Positions 9,752 through 19,014 of a DNA stretch of 64,000 nucleotides are shown here, piece by piece; the stretch's first letter is position 1, and each line of letters begins with the position of its first letter. The position numbers and the translations under genes were made by a program. Below the pieces are notes generated by a model. It was given only the letters and a program-made list of their open reading frames with translations, was not told the origin of the DNA and searched no databases. Origin of the DNA: Streptococcus oralis subsp. tigurinus (lineage in GTDB: Bacteria; Bacillota; Bacilli; Lactobacillales; Streptococcaceae); contig NZ_AP018338.1 of the NCBI RefSeq assembly GCF_002356415.1, positions 310,001-374,000 of the forward strand, in the 5' to 3' direction.

Positions 9752-11719
9752 ATGAAATCGAAAAAGTGGCTCTTAGGAGCAGGTGCTATTTTGAGTGCGG
9801 CCCTTCTTTTTACTGCTTGTGGGAAAAGTGAAAAGAAGGCTGATGCGCCCAAGACATTCTCTTATGTCTACGCTATGGATCCATCTTCTTTGGATTATAG
9901 TGTGACGAGCAAGAGTTCAACTTCTGATGTTATAGCGAACGTTGTCGATGGCCTTTTGGAAAATGATAAGTATGGAAACTTAATTCCATCGCTTGCAGAA
10001 GACTGGTCCGTTTCTAAAGATGGCTTGACTTATACCTACAAACTTCGTAAGGGTGTAAAATGGTATACTTCTGAGGGAGAAGAGTATGCTGAAGTCAAGG
10101 CTCAGGATTTTGTTACTGGTCTAAAACACGCAGCTGACGGTAAATCAGACGGCTTATCTCTCCTTCAAGATTCTATCAAAGGCTTGGCTGCCTACATCAG
10201 TGGAGAAAGCAATGACTTTTCTACTGTAGGAGTGAAAGCTGTTGACGATTACACGGTTGAATATACGCTTAACAAACCAGAAAGCTTCTGGAACTCTAAA
10301 GTCACAACTGCAACCATGCTTCCAGTTAATGAAGAATTCTTGAATTCTAAAGGGAGCGACTACGGTGCACCAACACCATCAAGTATTCTTTATAACGGTC
10401 CTTATTTCTTGAAATCATTGACTTCAAAATCAGTCATTGAATATGAAAAGAATCCAAACTACTGGGATAAGGACAATGTCAAGATTGACAATATTAAACT
10501 AACCTTCTACGATGGATCAGACCAAGAATCCTTGATTCGTAGCTTTACACAAGGTGCCTATACAACAGCCCGACTCTTCCCAACAAGCTCAAACTTTGAG
10601 TCAACTAAACAAGAGTACGGAGATAAGATTGTTTACAGTCCACAAGAAGCGACAAGCTACTACCTCACTGTTAACGTAAACCGCCAATCTTACAATAAAA
10701 CAGCTAAAACAGACGAGGCTCAAAAAACTTCAACGAAAGAAGCTCTTCTTAACAAGAACTTCCGTCAGGCGCTGAACTTTGCCCTTGACCGTCATTCTTA
10801 CACGGCTCAGTTGAATGGTGAAGAAGGTGCGAACAAGATTATCCGTAACAGCCTAGTGCCACATGACTACGTTCAAGTTGGTGAAAAGACCTTTGGAGAG
10901 TTGGCGCAGGCAGAGCTTGTTTCATATGGAGACCAGTGGAAAGATGTAGCCCTTACAGATGGAAAGGATACGATTTACAGTCCTGAAAAAGCTAAGGCTG
11001 CCTTTGCTAAAGCAAAGGAAGAATTGCAGGGAAAGGGAGTTACCTTCCCAATTCATTTGGATGTTCCAGTTGAACAGACTGATGTCATTGCCGTTCAACA
11101 GACGAACTCACTCAAGCAGTCTATCGAATCATCACTTGGTACTGAAAATGTCATTGTCGATGTCCTTCAAATGACCGATAATGAGAAAATGAGCATTACG
11201 TCTCAAGCCAAGGTGCCATCTCAAAAAGACTATGACTTGAACGGAACTGGTTGGGGACCAGACTATCAAGACCCAGCTACCTACCTCAACATCCTTGATG
11301 CCAAGAAGGGATCGGCCCTTAAACACTTGGGAATCACTCGCGGAAAAGATCCAGAAGTGATGGCTCAAGTTGGACTGGACGAATACAAGAAACTCTTGGA
11401 TGATGCTGCAGCTGAAACCAGCGACCTTAATAAGCGTTATGAAAAATACGCCAAAGCTCAAGCTTGGGTGTCTGATAGCTCGCTCTTGATTCCAGTTGCT
11501 TCTTCAGGTGGTTCTCCAACTGTTAGCCGAACTGTACCATTCACAAAAGCTTACTCTCAAGTCGGAATCAAGGGAGACCCATTTGTGTTCAAAGGTTTGG
11601 AGTTGCAAAATGATGTTGTGACTGCAAAAGAATACGAAGAAGCCTTCAAGAAATGGCAACAAGAAAAAATCGAAACAAATGCCAAATACCAAAAAGAACT
11701 TGAAAAACACGTCAAGTAA
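9752..11719 (+). CDS. aliC: Oligopeptide-binding lipoprotein, AliC-like (aliB-like ORF1)
   Basis: 655 residues from the ATG at 9752 (AAGGAG ten bases upstream). A lipoprotein signal peptide ends in LLFTAC, with the lipidated Cys near residue 23. The rest is a family-5 extracellular solute-binding protein with the Ami/Ali hallmarks NVVDGLLEND and LAEDWSVSKDGLTYTYKLRKG. It would present peptides to the Ami (Opp) permease encoded elsewhere. It lies between dexB and the capsule genes, with its own promoter and terminator. The position and pairing match aliC (aliB-like ORF1) of nonencapsulated pneumococci; the exact orthology to aliC versus aliB is inferred. Confidence 0.85.
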   Translation: MKSKKWLLGAGAILSAALLFTACGKSEKKADAPKTFSYVYAMDPSSLDYSVTSKSSTSDVIANVVDGLLENDKYGNLIPSLAEDWSVSKDGLTYTYKLRKGVKWYTSEGEEYAEVKAQDFVTGLKHAADGKSDGLSLLQDSIKGLAAYISGESNDFSTVGVKAVDDYTVEYTLNKPESFWNSKVTTATMLPVNEEFLNSKGSDYGAPTPSSILYNGPYFLKSLTSKSVIEYEKNPNYWDKDNVKIDNIKLTFYDGSDQESLIRSFTQGAYTTARLFPTSSNFESTKQEYGDKIVYSPQEATSYYLTVNVNRQSYNKTAKTDEAQKTSTKEALLNKNFRQALNFALDRHSYTAQLNGEEGANKIIRNSLVPHDYVQVGEKTFGELAQAELVSYGDQWKDVALTDGKDTIYSPEKAKAAFAKAKEELQGKGVTFPIHLDVPVEQTDVIAVQQTNSLKQSIESSLGTENVIVDVLQMTDNEKMSITSQAKVPSQKDYDLNGTGWGPDYQDPATYLNILDAKKGSALKHLGITRGKDPEVMAQVGLDEYKKLLDDAAAETSDLNKRYEKYAKAQAWVSDSSLLIPVASSGGSPTVSRTVPFTKAYSQVGIKGDPFVFKGLELQNDVVTAKEYEEAFKKWQQEKIETNAKYQKELEKHVK

Positions 11720-11727
11720 TCTATAAA

Positions 11728-11765
11728 AGAAAAGGAAGTTGCAGGTAACTGTGCTTCCTTTTTTG
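11728..11765 (+). terminator. Terminator after the aliC-like gene
   Basis: AAAAGGAAG pairs with CTTCCTTTT across a 15-nt loop, followed by TTTTG. Confidence 0.75.
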
Positions 11766-11798
11766 TTTAGAGACACCAGTTGTCATAAAAGCAGTAAC

Positions 11799-11827
11799 TT
11801 TACATTTTTGAAAAAATTTGATAAAAT
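11799..11827 (+). promoter_or_regulatory. aliD-like promoter
   Basis: The -35 TTTACA (11799-11804) and -10 TAAAAT (11822-11827) are 17 bp apart. ATTTTTGAAAAAATT (11804-11818) between them matches the CodY box at 12 of 15 positions, but the AT content makes chance likely. Confidence 0.55.
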
Positions 11828-11865
11828 ATATTTATGTTATAAAAAGTGACATAAAGGAGTGGATG

Positions 11866-13827
11866 ATGATCAAAATGAAAAAAAGACTAATTGGGACAGG
11901 TCTTGTCTTAGCGACAGGGATTTTGCTCTCGGCATGTGGACAGTCCAACACAGATACTAGCACTTATTCATCAACATTTAGTGCGAATCCGACAACTTTT
12001 AACTATCTTATAGATTATTATGCGGATAACACTGCCGTTATTACCAATCTCGTAGATGGTTTGTTAGAAAATGACAGCTATGGGAACCTCGTACCTGCTC
12101 TTGCGGAGGATTGGTCTGTTTCATCAGATGGTTTGACCTATACCTACAAGCTTAGAAAAGATGCCAAGTGGTATACGGCTGATGGTGAGGAATATGCTTC
12201 AGTCAAAGCTCAGGATTTTGTCACTGGGATCAAATATGCCGCTGACAACAAGGGGCAAGCCATGGATCTGATCCAAAATTCAATCAAGGGATTGAATGAC
12301 TATGTGACGGGTGTGACTAATGACTTTTCAACTGTTGGTATCAAAGCTTTGGACGACTATACGGTTGAGTACACTTTGACACGACCAGAACCTTATTGGA
12401 ACTCTAAGACAACCAATAGTATTCTTTTCCCAGTCAACGAAGAGTTCTTGAAATCAAAGGATAAAGATTTTGGTACCTTGACACCAGACAGTATTCTTTA
12501 TAACGGCCCCTATCTGTTAAAAGATTTCACATCAAAATCTTCGATCGAATATGTGAAGAATCCACATTATTATGACCATGACAAAGTAACCATTGAAAAA
12601 GTTAAGTTAGCCTACTTTGATGGGTCAGATCAGGAGATGACCATTCGAAACTTTGAAAATGGTGCTTACTCGATTGCAGGAGTCTATCCAAATAGTTCGA
12701 ACTATGCTAAGACAAAAGAAAAATACCAAGACAATATCGTTTATAGCTTACAAGACAAGACATCTTGGTACTTTAACTTTAACGTCAACCGCAAAACCTA
12801 TAATCATACCGCTAAAATAACGGACGAACAAAAGAAATCAGCTCAAACAGCTATCTTAAATAAAAATTTCCGTCAGGCTATCAACTTTGGTATTGATCGA
12901 ACAGCCTACTCTGCTCAATCTAACGGTGAAGAAGCAGCGAGCAAAACCCTTCGTAATACTCTGGTTCCCCCAACATTTGTTCAGGTGGGAGATAAGACCT
13001 TTGGAGAAGTAACAGCTTCTAAGCTTGTGAACTACGGAACTGAGTGGTCAGGTATCAATTTGGCAGACGCTCAAGATGCCTACTTTAACAAGGAAAAGGC
13101 CCAAGCAAAATTTGCAGAAGCTAAAAAGGAATTGGAAGCCCAAGGCGTGACTTTCCCAATCCATTTGGATGTTCCTGTTGATCAGACGAATAAAAATGCG
13201 GTTTCTGGTATGAACTCAGTTAAACAAACCCTTGAAACAGTACTAAGTTCAGACAATATCGTCATTGATGTTCAACAACTTTCTACAGATGACTTTGGAA
13301 ATGTTGCATTCCTAGCACCAAATCCAGCAGCTCGTGACTACGACCTAAACTTTGATGGTTGGGTTGGTGATTACCAGGATCCATCAACTTATCTAGACCC
13401 CTTCAATGCTGAAACCGGCTTCTATCTCAAGATTTTTGGTCTTGATGCCAAGGAAGACCAAGAACTTATTAAGAGTCTAGGGTTAGATACCTATACACAA
13501 CTCCTGAAAGAAGCAGATGCCGAGAACAAAGATGTCGCTAAGCGTTATGAAAAATACGCTGAAGCTCAAGCTTGGATGATTGACAATTCTCTAGTCATGT
13601 CTGCTATGTCAAATGGTGGTACAGCCTCTGTAACTAAAGTAACTCCGTTTACACGTGCCTACTCCCTAGTAGGTATCAAGGGTGACGGAAATAATTACAA
13701 GTACATGAGATTGCAAAAAGGCCCTGTTACCAAGAAACAATTTGATGAAGCCAAGGCTAAGTGGGAAGCAGAAAGTAAAAAGGCTATCGAAAAGAGTCAA
13801 AAAGAATTTGAAAACCACGTTAAATAA
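11866..13827 (+). CDS. aliD: Oligopeptide-binding lipoprotein, AliD-like (aliB-like ORF2)
   Basis: 653 residues from the ATG at 11866, with AAGGAG seven bases upstream; ATG 11863 and 11875 are alternatives and the open frame from 11818 is upstream leader. The lipobox is LLSAC. A family-5 solute-binding domain with LVDGLLEND and LAEDWSVSSDGLTYTYKLRKD shows paralogy to the preceding gene and to aliA, all three ending in a basic/acidic coil and NHVK or KHVK. It should bind peptides outside the membrane for an Ami-type permease. Tandem placement after the aliC-like gene supports the aliD assignment. It has its own promoter and terminator. Confidence 0.83.
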   Translation: MIKMKKRLIGTGLVLATGILLSACGQSNTDTSTYSSTFSANPTTFNYLIDYYADNTAVITNLVDGLLENDSYGNLVPALAEDWSVSSDGLTYTYKLRKDAKWYTADGEEYASVKAQDFVTGIKYAADNKGQAMDLIQNSIKGLNDYVTGVTNDFSTVGIKALDDYTVEYTLTRPEPYWNSKTTNSILFPVNEEFLKSKDKDFGTLTPDSILYNGPYLLKDFTSKSSIEYVKNPHYYDHDKVTIEKVKLAYFDGSDQEMTIRNFENGAYSIAGVYPNSSNYAKTKEKYQDNIVYSLQDKTSWYFNFNVNRKTYNHTAKITDEQKKSAQTAILNKNFRQAINFGIDRTAYSAQSNGEEAASKTLRNTLVPPTFVQVGDKTFGEVTASKLVNYGTEWSGINLADAQDAYFNKEKAQAKFAEAKKELEAQGVTFPIHLDVPVDQTNKNAVSGMNSVKQTLETVLSSDNIVIDVQQLSTDDFGNVAFLAPNPAARDYDLNFDGWVGDYQDPSTYLDPFNAETGFYLKIFGLDAKEDQELIKSLGLDTYTQLLKEADAENKDVAKRYEKYAEAQAWMIDNSLVMSAMSNGGTASVTKVTPFTRAYSLVGIKGDGNNYKYMRLQKGPVTKKQFDEAKAKWEAESKKAIEKSQKEFENHVK

Positions 13828-13832
13828 AAAAG

Positions 13833-13871
13833 AAAGACAAGGAAACATTTTTTATGAATCCTTGTCTTTTT
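13833..13871 (+). terminator. Terminator after the aliD-like gene
   Basis: AAAGACAAGGA and TCCTTGTCTTT are perfect 11-bp arms with a 15-nt loop and short T-run. It insulates the capsule operon from the ali genes. Confidence 0.8.
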
Positions 13872-13874
13872 AGG

Positions 13875-13981
13875 TTGCCATTAAGACTACAAAGGTGTAT
13901 AATTTCAAAGCAAACAGAAGCGAATAAAAACGCTGATAATGATGAGGATAGATGGAATTTACGTCATGATTGTGATATAAT
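13875..13981 (+). promoter_or_regulatory. Capsule/RPS operon promoter region (two candidate promoters)
   Basis: P1 has TTGCCA (13875-13880), 17 bp, TATAAT (13898-13903). P2 has an extended -10 TGATATAAT (TATAAT at 13976-13981) with a weak -35. P2 is about 32 bases before the wzg start; P1 would give a leader of about 100 bases. Confidence 0.6.
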
Positions 13982-14012
13982 TATTCTAATTATTAACGTA
14001 TAGGGGATTAAC

Positions 14013-15458
14013 ATGAATAGAGGTTCAAAGAGAACTCGTTCTAGCAATATGAAACGAAATATTAACATAGTCTTGCTAACCATTTACCTATTGTTGGGTG
14101 GTTTTTTACTGTTCTTGATTTTTAGACATAACATTTTAGCTTTTAGATACCTGAATATTATTTCTGCGGTTCTCGTTCTATTAGCTGCTCTAGTAGGCCT
14201 ATTGCTGATTGTTTATAAAAAGGCTGAGAAGTTTACGGTCTTCTTTTTGACGCTTGCCATCTTAGTGAGTTCAGTTTCTCTCTATGCTTTGCAACAGTTT
14301 GTCGGTTTTACCAATCATATCAATTCGACGTCAAATTACTCAGAGTATTCGATCAGTGTGGTCGTTTTGAAAGAGAGTGAGATTAATAATGTGACTCAAT
14401 TGGATACGGTTACAGGGCCTACAGAGACAGACAATGACAATATTCAAAAATTGTTGGCAGATATTAAAACCAGCCAAAGCAAGGACTTGCCAGTTGAGAA
14501 TGCTACTTCCTACCTAGCAGCTTATAAGAGCCTGCTTTCTGGTGAAGCCAAAGCAATCGTCTTAAATAGTGTCTTTGAAAATATTATTGAAGCAGAGTAT
14601 CCTGATTATGCTTCTAAAATCAAGAAAATATACACTAAAAAATTGGTTAAAGAAGTTGCTGCGCCTAAGGTATCGAAGAATAAAGCTTTCAATATTTATG
14701 TGAGTGGTATTGATACCTATGGTCCGATTAGCTCAGTCTCACGTTCAGATGTAAATATTTTGATGACGGTGAACCGTGATACCAAAAAAATCCTTCTTAC
14801 TACAACGCCTCGTGATTCCTATGTTCCGATTGCGGATGGAGGAAACAATCAAAAGGACAAATTGACCCATGCAGGGATTTATGGAGTGGACTCATCAATT
14901 CATACTTTGGAAAATCTCTATGGGGTGGATATTAACTACTATGTTCGCTTGAACTTCACTTCTTTCTTGAAGTTGATTGACCTTTTAGGTGGTGTTGATG
15001 TCTATAATGATCAGGATTTCACTTCTTTGCATGGCAAGTACCATTTCCCTGTTGGGAATGTCCATCTAGACTCTGAGCAGGCTCTTGGTTTTGTTCGTGA
15101 GCGCTACTCTCTAGCAGATGGAGATCGAGATCGTGGTCGGAACCAACAAAAGGTTATTATAGCTATTATTCAGAAGTTGACGTCAACTGAGGCTTTAAAA
15201 AACTACGATAACATCATCAAGGGATTGCAAGATTCTCTTCAGACCAATATGCCTTTGGAAACCATGATGGATCTGGTTAATACTCAATTGGAGAGTGGCG
15301 GGAATTACAAAGTCAACTCTCAAGACTTGAAGGGAACTGGACGCACGGATCTTCCTTCATACGCTATGCCAGATAGTAACCTCTACATGATGGAAATCGA
15401 TGAAAGTAGCTTGGCCACTGCGAAAGCTGCTATCAATGATGTGATGGAGGGCAAGTAG
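14013..15458 (+). CDS. wzg: Wzg (CpsA), LytR-CpsA-Psr cell-wall glycopolymer ligase
   Basis: 481 residues with the standard architecture: three membrane segments near the N-terminus (about 24-43, 49-67, 73-95), an accessory domain, then the LCP catalytic domain. Conserved charged residues are in [19 protein letters not shown] and [23 protein letters not shown] proteins transfer undecaprenyl-linked polysaccharide to peptidoglycan on the outer face of the membrane. It is the first gene of the capsule operon, start ATG 14013 with AGGGG upstream. The next gene begins two bases after its stop. Confidence 0.95.
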   Translation: MNRGSKRTRSSNMKRNINIVLLTIYLLLGGFLLFLIFRHNILAFRYLNIISAVLVLLAALVGLLLIVYKKAEKFTVFFLTLAILVSSVSLYALQQFVGFTNHINSTSNYSEYSISVVVLKESEINNVTQLDTVTGPTETDNDNIQKLLADIKTSQSKDLPVENATSYLAAYKSLLSGEAKAIVLNSVFENIIEAEYPDYASKIKKIYTKKLVKEVAAPKVSKNKAFNIYVSGIDTYGPISSVSRSDVNILMTVNRDTKKILLTTTPRDSYVPIADGGNNQKDKLTHAGIYGVDSSIHTLENLYGVDINYYVRLNFTSFLKLIDLLGGVDVYNDQDFTSLHGKYHFPVGNVHLDSEQALGFVRERYSLADGDRDRGRNQQKVIIAIIQKLTSTEALKNYDNIIKGLQDSLQTNMPLETMMDLVNTQLESGGNYKVNSQDLKGTGRTDLPSYAMPDSNLYMMEIDESSLATAKAAINDVMEGK

Positions 15459-15459
15459 C

Positions 15460-16191
15460 ATGATAGATATCCATTCGCACATCGTTTTTGATGTGGACGA
15501 TGGTCCAAAGTCGATAGAGGAAAGTAAAAAACTTCTTAGAGAGGCCTACAGTCAAGGAGTGAGGACAATTGTTTCCACTTCGCATAGACGAAAAGGGATG
15601 TTCGAAACTCCTGAAGAAAAAATCGCAACTAACTTTCTAAAGGTGCGAGAAATGGCTAAGGAAGTTGCGGATGATTTAATCATTGCTTATGGGGCAGAAA
15701 TCTACTATACGCCAGATGTTGTTGAGAAGTTAGAAAAGAAATTAATCCCAACCCTTAACGATAGTCGCTATGCTTTGATTGAGTTTAGCATGAATACTCC
15801 TTATCGAGATATGCATAAGGGATTGAGTGATATTCTAATGCTAGGCATTACACCCGTCATTGCCCACATTGAACGTTACGATGCTTTGGAAAACAATGAA
15901 AAGCGCGTGCGAGAACTAATTGACATGGGATGTTATACTCAGGTTAATAGTTCTCATGTTTTGAAACCAAAACTCTTCGGAGGAACCTATAAATTTATGA
16001 AAAAGAGAGCCCAGTATTTCTTGGAACGAGATTTGGTTCACGTGATAGCAAGTGATATGCACAACTTGGATCACAGACCTCCTCATATGGAGGAAGCCTA
16101 TGATATCATTGCCAAAAAATACAGTGAAGATAAGGCTAAGGAACTTTTTAAGGATAATCCCCGAAAAATAATAATGGATCAATTGATTTAG
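15460..16191 (+). CDS. wzh: Wzh (CpsB), manganese-dependent protein tyrosine phosphatase
   Basis: 243 residues, PHP-type phosphatase. The metal-binding motifs are [14 protein letters not shown] at the start, [26 protein letters not shown] and [12 protein letters not shown] near the end. It dephosphorylates the tyrosine cluster of Wze, tuning capsule chain length and export. Cytoplasmic. Second gene of the conserved wzg-wzh-wzd-wze head; spacing to neighbours is 1 and 8 bases. Confidence 0.96.
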   Translation: MIDIHSHIVFDVDDGPKSIEESKKLLREAYSQGVRTIVSTSHRRKGMFETPEEKIATNFLKVREMAKEVADDLIIAYGAEIYYTPDVVEKLEKKLIPTLNDSRYALIEFSMNTPYRDMHKGLSDILMLGITPVIAHIERYDALENNEKRVRELIDMGCYTQVNSSHVLKPKLFGGTYKFMKKRAQYFLERDLVHVIASDMHNLDHRPPHMEEAYDIIAKKYSEDKAKELFKDNPRKIIMDQLI

Positions 16192-16199
16192 GAGAAAAA

Positions 16200-16892
16200 A
16201 TGAAAGAACAAAATATGATGGAAATCGATGTATTTCACTTGCTTAAAATCCTTTGGAAACGAAAATTGTTAATTGCTTTGGTAGCATTCGTGACAGGAGC
16301 AGTAGCATTCGCTTACAGTAGTTTTATTGTGAAGCCGGAGTTTACGAGTACGACCCGAATTTATGTGGTCAATCGTAATCAGGGAGATAAGCCTGGCTTG
16401 ACTAACCAAGACTTGCAAGCAGGATCTTACTTGGTAAAAGACTATCGTGAAATCATTCTCTCGCAAGACGTTTTAGAGAAGGTTGCGACTGATTTGAAAC
16501 TAGAACTCCCTCCAAAAGGTCTAGCTAGTAAAATCAAGGTAACAGTTCCAGTGGATACGCGTATTGTATCGATTTCTGTTACAGACCGTGCACCCGAGGA
16601 AGCAAGCCGTATCGCCAACTCTTTGAGAGAGGTTGCGGCTCAAAAGATCATCAGCGTCACTCGCGTTTCGGATGTGACAACACTTGAAGAAGCACGCCCT
16701 GCAACATCGCCATCTTCACCAAATATTCGTCGCAATACCATGGTTGGATTCCTTGCGGGGGCAGTTGTGATGGTTGTCACAGTTCTCCTTGTTGAGCTCT
16801 TGGATACACGAGTGAAACGTCCAGAAGATATTGAGGACGTGATGCAAATTGCACTATTGGGAGTAGTTCCAAATTTGGATAAATTGAAATAG
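16200..16892 (+). CDS. wzd: Wzd (CpsC), polysaccharide co-polymerase / kinase activator
   Basis: 230 residues, a Wzz-like chain-length protein. Two membrane segments (about 24-43 and 178-200) flank an extracellular domain; the proline-rich ATSPSSPN motif precedes the second. Its cytoplasmic tail activates the Wze kinase. It is encoded as a protein separate from the kinase, as in most Firmicutes. An AGGAG-like site lies just before the ATG at 16200. Confidence 0.95.
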   Translation: MKEQNMMEIDVFHLLKILWKRKLLIALVAFVTGAVAFAYSSFIVKPEFTSTTRIYVVNRNQGDKPGLTNQDLQAGSYLVKDYREIILSQDVLEKVATDLKLELPPKGLASKIKVTVPVDTRIVSISVTDRAPEEASRIANSLREVAAQKIISVTRVSDVTTLEEARPATSPSSPNIRRNTMVGFLAGAVVMVVTVLLVELLDTRVKRPEDIEDVMQIALLGVVPNLDKLK

Positions 16893-16901
16893 GAGAGAAA
16901 A

Positions 16902-17594
16902 ATGCCAACGTTAGAAATTGCACAAAAAAAATTAGATTTGGCAAGAAAAGCAGAAGAATACTACAATGCCCTTCGCACCAATATTCAATTGAGTGGGAAT
17001 AACTTGAAAGTGATTTCCATTACCTCTGTCAAACCAGGAGAAGGAAAATCAACAACTTCTACCAATATTGCTTGGGCTTTCGCGCGTGCGGGCTATAAGA
17101 CGCTGTTGATTGATGCGGATATCCGTAATTCAGTAATGTCAGGTGTCTTTAAATCACGGGAAAAGATTACAGGCCTAACAGAGTTCTTGTCAGGCACAAC
17201 AGACCTATCACAAGGTTTATGTGAAACCAATGTTGAAAATTTGTTTGTCATTCAAGCGGGCTCTGTATCACCAAACCCAACAGCTTTGTTACAAAGTGAA
17301 AATTTTGCGACCATGATTGACACCTTACGCAAGTACTTTGACTACATCGTCGTAGATACTGCCCCGATTGGAGTTGTTATCGATGCAGCGATTATCACGC
17401 AACAGTGTGACGCTTCTGTTTTGGTAACTGCTGCTGGTGAAACAAATCGTCGTGATGTCCAAAAAGCTAAAGAACAACTCGAACAAACAAGCAAACCATT
17501 CTTAGGAATTGTGCTTAATAAACTCAATACTTCAGTTGAGAAGTATGGATCATATGGGGCTTATGGCTCCTACGGAAATTATGGCAAAAAATAA
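16902..17594 (+). CDS. wze: Wze (CpsD), autophosphorylating tyrosine kinase
   Basis: 230 residues of the BY-kinase family. Walker A is KPGEGKSTT, Walker A' LLIDADIR and Walker B YIVVDTAPIG. The C-terminal tail is a tyrosine cluster with repeated YGSYG/YGAYG/YGNYG units. Phosphorylation of these tyrosines, opposed by Wzh, controls polymer length. It works with Wzd at the inner face of the membrane. ATG 16902 with AGGAGAG upstream. Confidence 0.96.
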   Translation: MPTLEIAQKKLDLARKAEEYYNALRTNIQLSGNNLKVISITSVKPGEGKSTTSTNIAWAFARAGYKTLLIDADIRNSVMSGVFKSREKITGLTEFLSGTTDLSQGLCETNVENLFVIQAGSVSPNPTALLQSENFATMIDTLRKYFDYIVVDTAPIGVVIDAAIITQQCDASVLVTAAGETNRRDVQKAKEQLEQTSKPFLGIVLNKLNTSVEKYGSYGAYGSYGNYGKK

Positions 17595-17616
17595 CAAATA
17601 GCCTAGGGAAGATATT

Positions 17617-18984
17617 ATGGAAGAAAAGGGATTAAAGATTTCTTTGGCAGTTTTCCAGAGTTTTCTTGTCATTATTTTAGCTTATTTGCTCAGTTTTGTT
17701 AAAGAAACAGATATTGTATATACCTCAATGGTAATTCTATACATTCTCCATTATGTTGTCTTTCATATTAGTGATTATGGACAAGATTTTTTCAAAAGAG
17801 GGTACTTGGCAGAGTTTATCAGAACAGCAAAATATATTATTTTCTTTGCTTTAGCGATTAGCATCTCGAATTTTTTCTTAGAAGATCGTTTTAGCATTTC
17901 AAGACGAGGGATGGTGTATTTTTTGATAATACATTCCATTCTGCTTTATCTGATGAATCTATGTATTAAGCGTTATTGGAAACGACTATTCCCAAACTTA
18001 AAAGGAAGAAAGAAAGTCTTTTTGATAACGGCGACTTCTAGAGTTGAGAAAGTAATGGATAGACTGATAGAAGCAAGTGAAATTTTATGGGAGTTAGAAG
18101 CGGTTAGTGTTTTAGATCAGCCTAACTTCCGTCATGAACATTTAAAAGTCATTCCTGCTGAAAATATTTTAGACTATACAACTCATGAAGTTGTCGATGA
18201 GGTCTTTATCAATCTACCTAGTGAAGAGTATAACATTGGAGATTATATTTCTCTCTTTGAAACCATGGGAATAGATGTGACAGTCAATCTCAATGCTTTT
18301 AACGATAATCTAGGTAGTGATAAACAAATTCGTGAAATGGCAGGTTTGAATGTTGTATCTTTTTCAACAAAATTTTATAAACCTAGTCATGTGGTCGCTA
18401 AACGGATCATTGATATTTGTGGTTCAATTGTCGGACTGATTATCTGCGGTTTGGTGAGTATTGTTTTGGTTCCAATGATTAGAAAAGATGGTGGACCAGC
18501 GATTTTTTCTCAAACTCGTATTGGAAAAAATGGCCGACATTTCACTTTCTATAAATTTAGATCTATGTGCGTGAATGCTGAGAAACGCAAACAAGAACTT
18601 TTGGCTCAAAATACCATGCAAGGTGGAATGTTTAAGGTTGATGATGATCCTCGTATTACACCAATTGGTCGCTTTATTCGTAAGACCAGCCTAGATGAGT
18701 TGCCTCAGTTTTGGAATGTTTTAATCGGAGATATGAGTCTGGTCGGGACCCGTCCCCCAACAGTGGATGAGTATGAAAAGTATACACCTGAACAAAAACG
18801 TCGATTGAGTTTTAAACCTGGGATAACAGGCTTGTGGCAAGTCAGTGGACGAAGCGAGATCAAGGATTTCGATGAAGTTGTCAAATTAGATGTAGCCTAT
18901 ATTGATGATTGGACTATTTGGAAAGATATTGAAATTTTATTGAAGACCGTTAAGGTTGTATTTATGAGAGATGGGGCGAAGTAA
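17617..18984 (+). CDS. wchA: WchA (CpsE), undecaprenyl-phosphate glucose-1-phosphate transferase
   Basis: 455 residues, a polyisoprenyl-phosphate hexose-1-phosphate transferase that starts the repeat unit by moving Glc-1-P to undecaprenyl phosphate. Four N-terminal membrane segments (within 8-115), a Rossmann-like middle, a further hydrophobic segment near 262-287, then the catalytic domain with FSQTRIGKNG, FYKFRSM, TSLDELPQFWNVL and MSLVGTRPP. The WchA-WchF pair predicts a Rha-Glc-lipid start. Glucose specificity is inferred from close likeness to WchA and pairing with wchF. Confidence 0.93.
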   Translation: MEEKGLKISLAVFQSFLVIILAYLLSFVKETDIVYTSMVILYILHYVVFHISDYGQDFFKRGYLAEFIRTAKYIIFFALAISISNFFLEDRFSISRRGMVYFLIIHSILLYLMNLCIKRYWKRLFPNLKGRKKVFLITATSRVEKVMDRLIEASEILWELEAVSVLDQPNFRHEHLKVIPAENILDYTTHEVVDEVFINLPSEEYNIGDYISLFETMGIDVTVNLNAFNDNLGSDKQIREMAGLNVVSFSTKFYKPSHVVAKRIIDICGSIVGLIICGLVSIVLVPMIRKDGGPAIFSQTRIGKNGRHFTFYKFRSMCVNAEKRKQELLAQNTMQGGMFKVDDDPRITPIGRFIRKTSLDELPQFWNVLIGDMSLVGTRPPTVDEYEKYTPEQKRRLSFKPGITGLWQVSGRSEIKDFDEVVKLDVAYIDDWTIWKDIEILLKTVKVVFMRDGAK

Positions 18985-19014
18985 TTTCTGCCCCTCAGTC
19001 TTGTTAGGAGAGAA

